This document shows, piece by piece, positions 1-5,931 of a DNA stretch of 6,076 bases; within the stretch, counting starts at the first letter, position 1, and every line of letters begins with the position of its first letter. The notes beneath the pieces are model-generated. The model saw only the letters and a program-made list of their open reading frames with translations, was not told where the DNA came from and made no database searches. The DNA lies in the NCBI GenBank assembly GCA_017601265.1, contig JAFNJA010000078.1, forward strand, positions 1 to 6,076, in the 5' to 3' direction. A program made the translations under genes and the position numbers. Source of the stretch: Candidatus Brockarchaeota archaeon (GTDB lineage: Archaea; Thermoproteota; EX4484-205; DTQO01).

Positions 1-1008
1 TATGATGGTCGTGGCTCCGAGCGTCTCGGCTGAAGAGAGCCTCCTTATCACAGCGTTGCGCTTGGCAAGTTCGCGCGCTCCAAGCGCGAGGGAAACGGTC
101 ACGACCGCGGGCAGGCCCTCTGGAACGGCGGAAACGGCCAGCGCGACGGACGTCTCGAAAGCGGTGATCACGTTCCTCAACGCTTCCGGGGCTTCGTGGA
201 TTCCGAGCACAAATATCTCGTAAAGTTCGAGGGCGAATATGACCGCGCAGATCGCTATCACCGCCATTCCGAGTTTTTTGGCGAACCTCGAAAGCTTCCT
301 TTTGAGGGGCGTTTCCTCCTCTTCCATCGACTGGACCAACTCGGCGATCTTTCCGAATTCCGTGCCCATGCCCGTCGAGGTTATCACGGCCTTGCCCCTT
401 CCGTACACCACGTGGGTTGCCATGAAGACGGAGTTCCTTCTTTCAGCTACTGGCGCATTCTCGTCGACCACGCCGACCCTCTTTTCGACGGGAGTCGACT
501 CGCCCGTCATGATGGCTTCGTCGGTCTTCATGTCCACTACTTCCAAGAGCTGGCCGTCTGCCGGAATCCTGTCTCCCGACTCGAGTAGGACGATGTCGCC
601 CGGCACGACCTCCCTTGCCGGAACGATTTCTTCGACCCCGTCCCTCAGCACTCTGGCCTTGGGGGCTGTCAACTTCTTCATCGCCTCCATCGCCCTCTCC
701 GAGCGGTACTCTTGGATGAAGCCGACGACGGAGTTCAGGATCACGATCGCGGAGATGGTAGCGGCGTCGGCGGTTTCGCCGATGATGAAGGATATCGCGG
801 TGGCGGCCAAAAGCATCACGACGAATATGTCCTTGAATTGGCCAAGGAATATCTGCAACGGAGTTGCCCTTTTCCTTTCCCTCAGCTCGTTGAAGCCGTA
901 CTGTTCTAGGCGCCTCTTCGCTTCCTCGTCCGAGAGGCCCTGGTGGCTCGTCTTCAGGGCATCAAGTACGGATTCAGGAGGCATAGCGTGCCATTTTTTC
1001 GGCATCAT
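1..1008 (-). CDS. P2A-type cation-transporting ATPase (probably Ca2+), N-terminal part, cut by window edge
   Basis: Membrane pump driven by ATP; family P2A (SERCA/PMR1-like) usually moves Ca2+ out of the cytoplasm. 336 residues are visible of a usual 850-900. Residues 5-45 form the N-terminal cation-ATPase region (WHAM, then GLSDEEAKRRLEQYGFNEL). M1 and M2 lie near residues 57-77 and 80-98. The actuator domain follows, with PGDIV at 136-140, IPAD at 148-151 and the dephosphorylation motif TGES at 168-171. M3 is near 247-268; M4 carries PEGLP at 296-300, whose Glu297 matches the Ca2+-ligand glutamate of SERCA. The gene leaves the window at GATTII, just before the expected CSDKTGTLT phosphorylation motif, so catalytic competence cannot be judged. 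Two adjacent ATGs (1008 and 1005) precede PKKWHA; GGTG six bases upstream weakly supports 1008. A later ATG at 984 would remove the conserved WHA segment. Class is confident; the ion is inferred. Confidence 0.95.
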   Translation of the reverse strand, partial: MMPKKWHAMPPESVLDALKTSHQGLSDEEAKRRLEQYGFNELRERKRATPLQIFLGQFKDIFVVMLLAATAISFIIGETADAATISAIVILNSVVGFIQEYRSERAMEAMKKLTAPKARVLRDGVEEIVPAREVVPGDIVLLESGDRIPADGQLLEVVDMKTDEAIMTGESTPVEKRVGVVDENAPVAERRNSVFMATHVVYGRGKAVITSTGMGTEFGKIAELVQSMEEEETPLKRKLSRFAKKLGMAVIAICAVIFALELYEIFVLGIHEAPEALRNVITAFETSVALAVSAVPEGLPAVVTVSLALGARELAKRNAVIRRLSSAETLGATTII

Positions 1009-1033
1009 ATCCAGCACCGAGCAGGTCCGGCAG

Positions 1034-1045
1034 TTTTTTCTTCTT
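1034..1045 (-). promoter_or_regulatory. possible promoter element of the ATPase gene
   Basis: An A-rich stretch on the minus strand (AAGAAGAAAAAA) lies about 26-37 bases before the ATPase start codon. This is the usual distance of an archaeal BRE/TATA element from a transcription start near the ATG. It is not a good TATA consensus, so this is a weak positional call. Confidence 0.25.
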
Positions 1046-1140
1046 GAACGCGCCTGCCGCGAACCCTTTTTAGGTCTTTTGCAGGAGAGCTTCTCGCGTC
1101 GATTCTTAGCGCAACGGTTTTCGATTCGGACGGACGAAAG

Positions 1141-1152
1141 AAAGAGCTATTA
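1141..1152 (+). promoter_or_regulatory. possible BRE/TATA promoter of tRNA-His
   Basis: A purine-rich AAAGAG followed by CTATTA lies about 27-38 bases upstream of the first tRNA base at 1179. That is where an archaeal BRE plus TATA box is expected. Otherwise the 170 bases between the divergent ATPase start and the tRNA (1009-1178) hold no gene that I can support. Confidence 0.35.
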
Positions 1153-1194
1153 GCCATCTGTAAAGAGGCGGAACCCGCGGCCGCTCTAGCGTAG

Positions 1195-1210
1195 AGTTAA
1201 AGACGCGATG
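1195..1210 (+). other. inferred 16-nt tRNA intron in the D-loop
   Basis: The D-loop region between the two D-stem strands is 25 nt; removing 16 nt leaves the normal loop AGCCTGGTA with G18-G19. The boundary is ambiguous by one base, because G1194 and G1210 are equivalent. Intron bases ACGC (1203-1206) pair perfectly with exon GCGT (1189-1192), forming the 4-bp central helix expected of a bulge-helix-bulge splicing motif. AGA follows as the 5' bulge and GAT as the 3' bulge. The fit to the canonical cut position (after the second bulge base) is good on the 5' side and off by one or two bases on the 3' side. Confidence 0.75.
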
Positions 1211-1248
1211 CCTGGTAGCGCTCTGGCCTGTGGAGCCAGCTGGCTGGG

Positions 1249-1286
1249 AGCGCCAAGCCTAGCCGCTTGGGCCAGCAGTCCGAAAG
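1249..1286 (+). other. inferred 38-nt tRNA intron at the T-stem/T-loop border (53/54)
   Basis: It separates T-stem strand CTGGG from T-loop TTCGAA. The boundary is ambiguous by one base (G1248 or G1286). The intron folds on itself: CCAAGC (1253-1258) pairs with GCTTGG (1265-1270) around a 6-nt loop. Directly adjacent, GCCAGC (1271-1276) pairs with exon GCTGGC (1239-1244). This makes a 12-bp hairpin interrupted only by an 8-base bulge on the 5' strand (1245-1252), and the inferred 5' splice site lies in the middle of that bulge. The 3' splice site has no canonical 3-base bulge that I can draw, so the motif is relaxed. Confidence 0.7.
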
Positions 1287-1292
1287 TTCGAA

Positions 1293-1303
1293 ACCTGCGG
1301 GAG
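1293..1303 (+). other. inferred 11-nt tRNA micro-intron in the T-loop (59/60)
   Basis: Removing 11 nt joins TTCGAA to TCCCAG and gives a perfect 7-base T-loop. Excision one base later would give A instead of T at position 60. Exon TTCG (1287-1290) can pair with intron CGGG (1298-1301), including two G-U pairs. That leaves AA^A and AG^T as 3-base bulges, with the cut after the second base as the archaeal endonuclease prefers. This geometry requires the 38-nt intron to be gone first, or at least T-stem pairing across it. Confidence 0.65.
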
Positions 1304-1335
1304 TCCCAGGAGCGGCCCCTCAACGACCAAGCCCG

Positions 1336-1340
1336 TTTTT
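1336..1340 (+). terminator. T-run terminator after tRNA-His
   Basis: Five consecutive T residues begin 19 bases after the tRNA 3' end, typical of archaeal tRNA terminators. The run lies in the loop of an inverted repeat, ACCAAG (1326-1331) and CTTGGT (1352-1357). Nothing else is visible between the tRNA and the converging oxidoreductase stop codon (1318-1414). Confidence 0.5.
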
Positions 1341-1414
1341 CCGCGCCGCAACTTGGTGCGCCATGCAGGCGATATTACGGGCTACCAGCGGCCGTTGAAA
1401 GCTTCGCCCTCCAT

Positions 1415-2455
1415 TTACTCGATGCTGACTTCTCGCCCCTTCTCCGCGGACTCCATCGCGGCGTCGAGTATCTTCTGGACCGCCAATATCTGCTCCGCTT
1501 TCGTCACGGGCTCCTCGTCTTTCGTCACGCAGTCGATGAAGTGCTCCACCTCGGTCAGGTAACCGTCGTTATCCCGGTAGAGGAGCTTCTTGTTGACCGG
1601 GTTTCCTTTCTCCTCCGAAAAGATCGTCATCGATTCGTAGTCGGCTCCGGCCTTGTCGCCGAGCAGCGTCGAGTAAAACCTCTCTTCCCCGATGTGCGCT
1701 GCCCAGCTTACCTCCAGGAATACGGTAGCGCCGTCCCGCATCTTCACGAACGCGGCAGCTAAATCCTCGACGTCGAAGGGCCCTCCCTTGACCGGCTTGC
1801 CCCAATCGCCCATCCCCTTCCCGAGGTGGCCGAACTTCGTGTACATGGAGCCGAGGACGGACCTTGGCTTGAAGTTGCCCATCAGCCAGAGTGTCAGATC
1901 CAGGGCGTGGACGCCGATGTCGTAGAGCGGGCCGGCCCCAGCTTCGCTCTTCGTGGTGAACCAGCTGCCCATCCCGGGTATGCCGGAGCGCCTCAAGCAG
2001 CCGCACTTGGAGTAGTAGACGCTCCCCAGTTCGCCCGCTTCCACGTGCTCCTTCAGGACCCTGCTCCTGTTCTGGAAACGGAAGGTGAGGCCGATGAGGA
2101 GCTTCTTGCCGGCCTTCTTCGAGGCGTCGATCATCCTTTGGGCCTCCTTCGCGTTTATGGCCGTGGGCTTTTCGCAGAGAACGTGCTTGCCCGCTTCGAA
2201 GGCCGCTACCGAGACTATCGAGTGAAGCCTGTTCGGAAGGCAGACGGAAACCGCGTCCACTTCCTTCCTGGAAAGCAGGTCCCTGTAATCCTTGTAGGCG
2301 TTTTCGACACCGAAATCCTCCTTGGCTTTTCTGAGGGTCGGCTCGTCGATGTCGCAAATGGCCGCGACCTCGACGTTCGGCACCTTCTTGTAAGAAGCTA
2401 TGTGGTAAACCCCTATTGACCCGCAGCCTATGACCCCAACCTTCACCTTGCCCAT
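1415..2455 (-). CDS. Gfo/Idh/MocA-family NAD(P)-dependent oxidoreductase
   Basis: Cytoplasmic dehydrogenase family acting on sugars, inositols or sugar derivatives; substrate not predictable here. The protein has 346 residues, a normal length. The N-terminal Rossmann fold shows GVIGCGSIG at 7-15, and an acidic Asp35 at the end of the second strand, which favours NAD over NADP. The family motif EKP is at 95-97, with Lys96 the usual catalytic or substrate-binding lysine. The C-terminal alpha/beta domain contains GAGPLYDIGVH at 173-183, whose Asp179 and His183 match the family's conserved catalytic pair. No signal peptide or membrane segment. ATG at 2455 is chosen over the in-frame GTG at 2485 because it has a ribosome-binding site and starts right before the Rossmann strand. 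It is divergent from the DUF5107-TPR gene and convergent with tRNA-His, and another member of the same family begins at 5932. Confidence 0.95.
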   Translation of the reverse strand: MGKVKVGVIGCGSIGVYHIASYKKVPNVEVAAICDIDEPTLRKAKEDFGVENAYKDYRDLLSRKEVDAVSVCLPNRLHSIVSVAAFEAGKHVLCEKPTAINAKEAQRMIDASKKAGKKLLIGLTFRFQNRSRVLKEHVEAGELGSVYYSKCGCLRRSGIPGMGSWFTTKSEAGAGPLYDIGVHALDLTLWLMGNFKPRSVLGSMYTKFGHLGKGMGDWGKPVKGGPFDVEDLAAAFVKMRDGATVFLEVSWAAHIGEERFYSTLLGDKAGADYESMTIFSEEKGNPVNKKLLYRDNDGYLTEVEHFIDCVTKDEEPVTKAEQILAVQKILDAAMESAEKGREVSIE

Positions 2456-2461
2456 CGCTTT

Positions 2462-2469
2462 ACCCCCTC
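2462..2469 (-). promoter_or_regulatory. ribosome-binding site deciding the oxidoreductase start
   Basis: The minus strand reads GAGGGGGT, six bases before ATG 2455. It resembles the archaeal Shine-Dalgarno core (GGAGGTGA) and rules in favour of this start over the upstream GTG. The contrast with the plus-strand genes, which lack such a site, is notable. Confidence 0.7.
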
Positions 2470-2502
2470 GAAACTTCCGGCCCACACTGCGGCAAACCTG
2501 GG

Positions 2503-2509
2503 GTTAAAG
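2503..2509 (-). promoter_or_regulatory. probable TATA box of the oxidoreductase gene
   Basis: The minus strand reads CTTTAAC, preceded by purine-rich GGAGGAAAG that could act as BRE. It lies about 50 bases before the ATG, predicting a transcript start near 2480 and a short leader that includes the ribosome-binding site. Confidence 0.45.
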
Positions 2510-2636
2510 GGCTTTCCTCCGAGGCGCGTCCCCGGGGAGGTTTTGGCTGGGATTCCGCTTCGCGCGCATTCGACCTCCGCGTGTCCTTTTGCATTTCCAC
2601 TCTCGAATCGCTTTGTCCGGGGGTTGCACGGCTTCT

Positions 2637-2671
2637 CCTGGCTCTTTCGAGCCAGGTCGGTCCAAGACCGA
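2637..2671. repeat. two adjacent perfect hairpins in the divergent intergenic region
   Basis: CCTGGCTC (2637-2644) and GAGCCAGG (2649-2656) form an 8-bp perfect inverted repeat with a 4-base loop. With no gap, TCGGTC (2657-2662) and GACCGA (2666-2671) form a 6-bp perfect inverted repeat with a 3-base loop. On the minus strand the first loop is GAAA, a GNRA-type tetraloop. The element sits upstream of the likely plus-strand promoter, so it could be a regulator-binding palindrome pair, a small RNA, or part of a minus-strand transcript. No T-run follows on either strand. The remainder of 2512-2721 shows no gene. Confidence 0.6.
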
Positions 2672-2689
2672 AGGAGGCGCTTCGATATC

Positions 2690-2698
2690 CTTTTGTAG
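2690..2698 (+). promoter_or_regulatory. possible TATA element of the DUF5107-TPR gene
   Basis: CCTTTTGTA lies about 24-32 bases upstream of ATG 2722, the spacing of an archaeal TATA box for a leaderless transcript. The bases just before the ATG contain no convincing ribosome-binding site, which agrees with leaderless initiation. Confidence 0.35.
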
Positions 2699-2721
2699 CT
2701 TCTTGCCCACGGAGCCCCCAA

Positions 2722-5700
2722 ATGGACGTGGAGTTCCGCGACGAGAAAATAACAATGAAGACTTACAGGGTCCTTGGCGAAGATCCTCTGCCCAAGTTCT
2801 TCGAAGGCTACTACCCTTACACCGGCCTTAACCGTTTCGACGACGAAGCGGTCCCGGTCGATTACGGCAGCGTGGTGGTTGAAAACGAGTTTCTCAAGAT
2901 GAGGGTCATACCCACTTTGGGAGCCCGGTTGTACGATCTTTACGACAAGGTGAACGGCGCCCACGTTTTCCACTACAACGAAACGGTCAGGCCGGCCATG
3001 ATAGCCCTGAGGGGGGCCTGGATACCGACGGGCATGGAGTTTAACAGCGTCCACAAGCCCCACCACACGGCGGACAACTTTTCGCCCGTCGATCTAAAGG
3101 TGGAGAGGAACTTGGACGGAAGCGTGACCGCGTGGATAGGAAACCACAACCTCGTCACAGGGATTTACTGGTCGGTCGGGCTCACGCTAAGGCCTGGAAG
3201 GCAGTTCCTAGAAACGGCCGTGAAAACGTTCAACGGAGAGCCATTGCACAGCAGGTACTACTTTTGGACCAACTCGGCCGAATCGGTCGGCGAATCGAGC
3301 AGGGTTTTCATCCCCGGGAAGAGGACCCAGTCGGGCTCTTTCCCGGTATCGGGAGGTGTGGACGTCAGCTGGTACAAAAACTGCAAGTTCCCCGTCGACG
3401 CCTTCGTGATAGATTCGGAGGAGGACTTTTTCGGGTTCTACGACTACGAAACGGGGAGGGGGGTCGTACATTACGCCAACCACCACGTCGTGCCGGGCAA
3501 GAAGAGGTTCACCTGGGGGACGAGCGAGGACGGGCTTTTCTGGGCTCCCATACTTTCCGACAAAGGCGTACCTTACATAGAACTCCAATCCGGCAGGTTC
3601 AGGACCCAATCCATAGTCGAGTTCATCGACCCCCATTTTTCCGAGGAGTGGGTGGAGTGGTGGTACCCCATCGCGAAGGTGGGGGGAATCACGTTCGCCA
3701 ACAAAGACGCCGCGCTCAACCTTGTCGAAAAGAAAGGCAGAAGGAAGCGCTCAACTTTCGTCGGCATCTACGCGACAGGGCGGTTCCGGGGAGCCAAGGT
3801 CAGGATCGATTTCGGCAAAGATGCGGTTGAGGAGGCTTTCGACCTGTCTCCTGGAAACCCTTTCGTGAAAAACTACGTGACCGGTTCGCCCGTTTCGAAG
3901 GTCGAAGTGGCCGCGGAAGATGGTGGGGAGATTTTGACGTGGGATTGCAGAGATTATAGGACCAAGGTCGACGAATCGGTTTTCCTATCGCCAAAAGATT
4001 TCGCGGAGGCATCGACGGAAGGCTTCGGACGCAATCTGGAGGAACTTTTCGTCGACGCCGCTTTGGAGGAGAAGAGGGGCGACAAGATCGTTGCCGAATT
4101 GAAGTACAGGAGGCTCTTGGAGTTTAACGCGCGCCACCCGAAGGCCCTTTCCTCGTTGGCGGCCCTCCATTACCGCAAGGGCGAATACGGTAAGGCGATC
4201 CAGCTTTTGGAAAGGGCGGTCAAGGTGGATCCAGTTTGCGATCGGTCCCGCTACCTCCTCGGATTGGCTTACCTGAAGGCCGGCGATTGCGGCAAAGCGG
4301 AACCCGAGCTTTGGAAGGCGAGGAGGACGCAGAGGTATTTTTCACCGGCTTGTTTCCACATCGCGCAGATCAAGGCGATGGGTAAAAGGTACTTTGAATC
4401 CGGGGAGGTGCTCGCGGAGGGGATAGGCAGGAACCCGAGGGACGCCAGGAGCTTGTTCTTGCACGCGGCGGTCCTTAGGAGGCTGGGGAGGGCGCGCGAG
4501 GGTTTGGAGGTTGCGAAGAGGGCCCTGGACGCGTCTCCGCTCTACTATCCGGCGATCTCGGAGGTGATGATGTGCTCGAAGGGGACCGAGGAGTTTTTCG
4601 AAGCCGAGTCCGAGTTCAAGAGGGTGGTGTTGGCAAAGGATCAAAAAGTATTGGAGGTTGCCAAGGAGTACGTGAACGCTGGGCTCTTCGACGACGCAAC
4701 GGAGATCCTGGCGATGGCCGTCCGGAACGGCGTCGGCACGGCGATGGTCCACTACTACCTTGGCTTTGCGCACGAAAAAGCCGGGATGGAGGAGGAGGAA
4801 ATATTGAGGAACGCGAAGGAATTGACCGGCCATCCTGCGCCGGGCTATTACTTGGGGAACCTCCTCTTTTTCCTGGGAAGGTTCGACGAGGCCGTCGTGG
4901 AGTGGGAAGAGGCGAAGCGGAAGGGGATGCGGTACTGGGTGCTGCGCAGGAACCTTGGGTACGCATACCACAAGTTGCGCAGGGATGGGAAGAGGGCCCT
5001 CGGGGAGTACGAGGAGGCGATCAAGCTATGCCCTTCGGAACCGGGATTGTACTTGGAGCACGACGAAGTTTGCTCCCACCTGGGGATGACCGGAAGGAGG
5101 ATCGCCGCGCTTGAGGCGGCGAGGGAGAAGTTGGACGACGGTTCGATATCGGCCAGGTTGGCGTCCGCTTACGTCGAAGCCGGAGAATACGACGAAGCCC
5201 TCGAAATCCTTGAAAGCAGCGCCTTCACGCCAGCCGAGGGGTACCACGGTTACTGGGACATATACGTCGATGCCCTCGTGAGGAGGGGTGCCGGGAAGGT
5301 GCTGAAGGGGAAGCACGAGGAAGCTTTGGCCGACTTTAAGAAGGCCCTCGAGTACCCAAGGAACCTCGGGATCGGGGCGCCTTACGCGCCTTACAGGCAC
5401 GAGGCCGCGCAGAGGTATTGGCTTGGCGAGTGTTACCATTCGCTGGGGATGGAGGAAAAATCAAGGAAGGCCTGGAAGGAAGTTGCGCGCCAGAAGCGCC
5501 TTACTCCCTCCGAAACTTACTACAAGGCGCTGGCGCTCGAAAGGTTGGGAAGAAAGGAAGAAGCCAGGAGGGTTCTCCGCGATTCGATTGAAGACGCTTC
5601 CAGGATCGAGCGCGCCATCATGGGTTTGAAGGGCAAGCTGGACAGGATTCGATTCAATTACCTGGGTTACGACCTCGAGCTCGCCGCGCGGCATTGCGCG

Positions 5701-5898
5701 AAGATGGCGGCTTACCTGGGCTTGAGAAGGAGGAAGGATGCGGCCAGGGAGTTCAGAAAGGCACGGTTGCTGACCAAAAACCTTGGGCACTACGCTTGGA
5801 TCTACGAGGTTTCTCGAGCGATGTCGAAGAAGCGGGCTAAAGGCTTCGGGCGCCCGAAACGGGCGCCGTCGCGAAGGCCAACATCGTCTTGGCGATAG
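2722..5898 (+). CDS. DUF5107 domain protein with C-terminal TPR array
   Basis: The protein has 1058 residues, no signal peptide and no membrane segment, so it is probably cytoplasmic. The DUF5107 domain covers roughly residues 1-440: a beta-rich region with ENEFLKMRVIPTLGARL at 54-70, then GMEFN at 104-108 and a histidine cluster (His111, His114, His115), and EWWYP at 312-316 followed by GGITFANKDAALNL. These are hallmarks of the family, which I believe resembles sugar-binding or mutarotase-like beta folds; its reaction is not established to my knowledge. From about 455 to 1030 there are repeated TPR units, for example residues 474-504, giving a helical protein-binding solenoid. ATG 2722 is chosen because MDVEFRDEKITMKTY matches where the domain starts; an upstream in-frame GTG at 2581 would read through the tandem hairpins. 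The last 25 residues are a basic tail (10 Lys/Arg). Flanking Gfo/Idh genes suggest carbohydrate metabolism, by context only. Confidence 0.92.
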   Translation: MDVEFRDEKITMKTYRVLGEDPLPKFFEGYYPYTGLNRFDDEAVPVDYGSVVVENEFLKMRVIPTLGARLYDLYDKVNGAHVFHYNETVRPAMIALRGAWIPTGMEFNSVHKPHHTADNFSPVDLKVERNLDGSVTAWIGNHNLVTGIYWSVGLTLRPGRQFLETAVKTFNGEPLHSRYYFWTNSAESVGESSRVFIPGKRTQSGSFPVSGGVDVSWYKNCKFPVDAFVIDSEEDFFGFYDYETGRGVVHYANHHVVPGKKRFTWGTSEDGLFWAPILSDKGVPYIELQSGRFRTQSIVEFIDPHFSEEWVEWWYPIAKVGGITFANKDAALNLVEKKGRRKRSTFVGIYATGRFRGAKVRIDFGKDAVEEAFDLSPGNPFVKNYVTGSPVSKVEVAAEDGGEILTWDCRDYRTKVDESVFLSPKDFAEASTEGFGRNLEELFVDAALEEKRGDKIVAELKYRRLLEFNARHPKALSSLAALHYRKGEYGKAIQLLERAVKVDPVCDRSRYLLGLAYLKAGDCGKAEPELWKARRTQRYFSPACFHIAQIKAMGKRYFESGEVLAEGIGRNPRDARSLFLHAAVLRRLGRAREGLEVAKRALDASPLYYPAISEVMMCSKGTEEFFEAESEFKRVVLAKDQKVLEVAKEYVNAGLFDDATEILAMAVRNGVGTAMVHYYLGFAHEKAGMEEEEILRNAKELTGHPAPGYYLGNLLFFLGRFDEAVVEWEEAKRKGMRYWVLRRNLGYAYHKLRRDGKRALGEYEEAIKLCPSEPGLYLEHDEVCSHLGMTGRRIAALEAAREKLDDGSISARLASAYVEAGEYDEALEILESSAFTPAEGYHGYWDIYVDALVRRGAGKVLKGKHEEALADFKKALEYPRNLGIGAPYAPYRHEAAQRYWLGECYHSLGMEEKSRKAWKEVARQKRLTPSETYYKALALERLGRKEEARRVLRDSIEDASRIERAIMGLKGKLDRIRFNYLGYDLELAARHCAKMAAYLGLRRRKDAAREFRKARLLTKNLGHYAWIYEVSRAMSKKRAKGFGRPKRAPSRRPTSSWR
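5849..5867 (+). repeat. 8-bp GC-only hairpin in the last codons of the DUF5107-TPR gene
   Basis: GGCGCCCG (5849-5856) and CGGGCGCC (5860-5867) form a perfect inverted repeat with loop AAA. It lies 31 bases before the stop codon, inside the region coding for the basic tail. No T-run follows, so it is not a standard terminator; it might stabilise the mRNA 3' end or be incidental. Confidence 0.55.
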
Positions 5899-5899
5899 G

Positions 5900-5907
5900 C
5901 TTAAGAG
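5900..5907 (+). promoter_or_regulatory. possible TATA box for the second oxidoreductase gene
   Basis: CTTAAGAG is centred about 28 bases before ATG 5932, right after the preceding stop codon. No ribosome-binding site lies between it and the ATG (the last bases are CAACAAAAACG). This suggests a separate leaderless transcript rather than simple read-through from the upstream gene. Confidence 0.45.
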
Positions 5908-5931
5908 TTGTCCGGTCCTCCAACAAAAACG

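Larger units (their letters stand above)
1179..1317 (+). tRNA. tRNA-His (anticodon GTG) with three inferred non-canonical introns
   Basis: Decodes CAC/CAU. Every cloverleaf stem is present. Acceptor GCCGCTC (1180-1186) pairs perfectly with GAGCGGC (1310-1316). T8-A9 follow. D-stem GCGT (1189-1192) pairs with GCGC (1218-1221). Anticodon stem CTGGC (1223-1227) pairs with GCCAG (1235-1239) around loop CTGTGGA, anticodon GTG at 1230-1232. T-stem CTGGG (1244-1248) pairs with CCCAG (1305-1309). G at 1179 is an encoded G-1 facing discriminator C73 (1317), the histidine identity pair. CCA is not encoded (CCT follows). The precursor is 139 nt against 74 nt for the mature form, so 65 nt must be removed. 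Consensus D- and T-loops appear only if about 16, 38 and 11 nt are excised, giving exons 1179-1194, 1211-1248, 1287-1292 and 1304-1317. The variable loop is only 4 nt with G at 48, slightly unusual. A standard tRNA search could miss or mis-end this gene. Confidence 0.9.

Noticed and set aside
196..1153. Long plus-strand open frames across 196-1153
   Set aside because: They are antisense shadows of the P-type ATPase, whose minus-strand translation carries all family motifs in order.
1244..1286. Alternative splicing model using TTGGG (1267-1271) as the 5' T-stem, which would restore a 5-nt variable loop with C48
   Set aside because: It needs a fourth intron and a G-U closing pair in the T-stem, so the three-intron model with perfect CTGGG/CCCAG is simpler, though it is not excluded.
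1387..1394. AGCGGCCG repeats the tRNA-His 3' acceptor strand downstream, as an integration site or tRNA fragment might
   Set aside because: Only about 8 GC-rich bases match, the T-arm is not duplicated, and no integrase or mobile gene is present.
2456..2485. GTG start at 2485 adding 10 residues to the minus-strand oxidoreductase
   Set aside because: ATG 2455 has a ribosome-binding site at ideal spacing and begins directly before the Rossmann strand; the GTG extension would translate that site.
2509..2521. GGAGGAAAGCCC on the minus strand resembles the GAGGAAAGTCC element of RNase P RNA
   Set aside because: One key base differs, no other conserved RNase P elements are seen nearby, and the downstream sequence is a clear protein gene.
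2581..2721. GTG start at 2581 adding 47 residues to the DUF5107-TPR protein
   Set aside because: The extra segment would cover the two tandem hairpins and a likely promoter, has no family resemblance, and the domain begins naturally at ATG 2722.
3132..5439. Other open frames on both strands inside the DUF5107-TPR gene
   Set aside because: Their translations are Arg/Pro-rich out-of-frame products with no domain features, as expected in high-G+C coding sequence.
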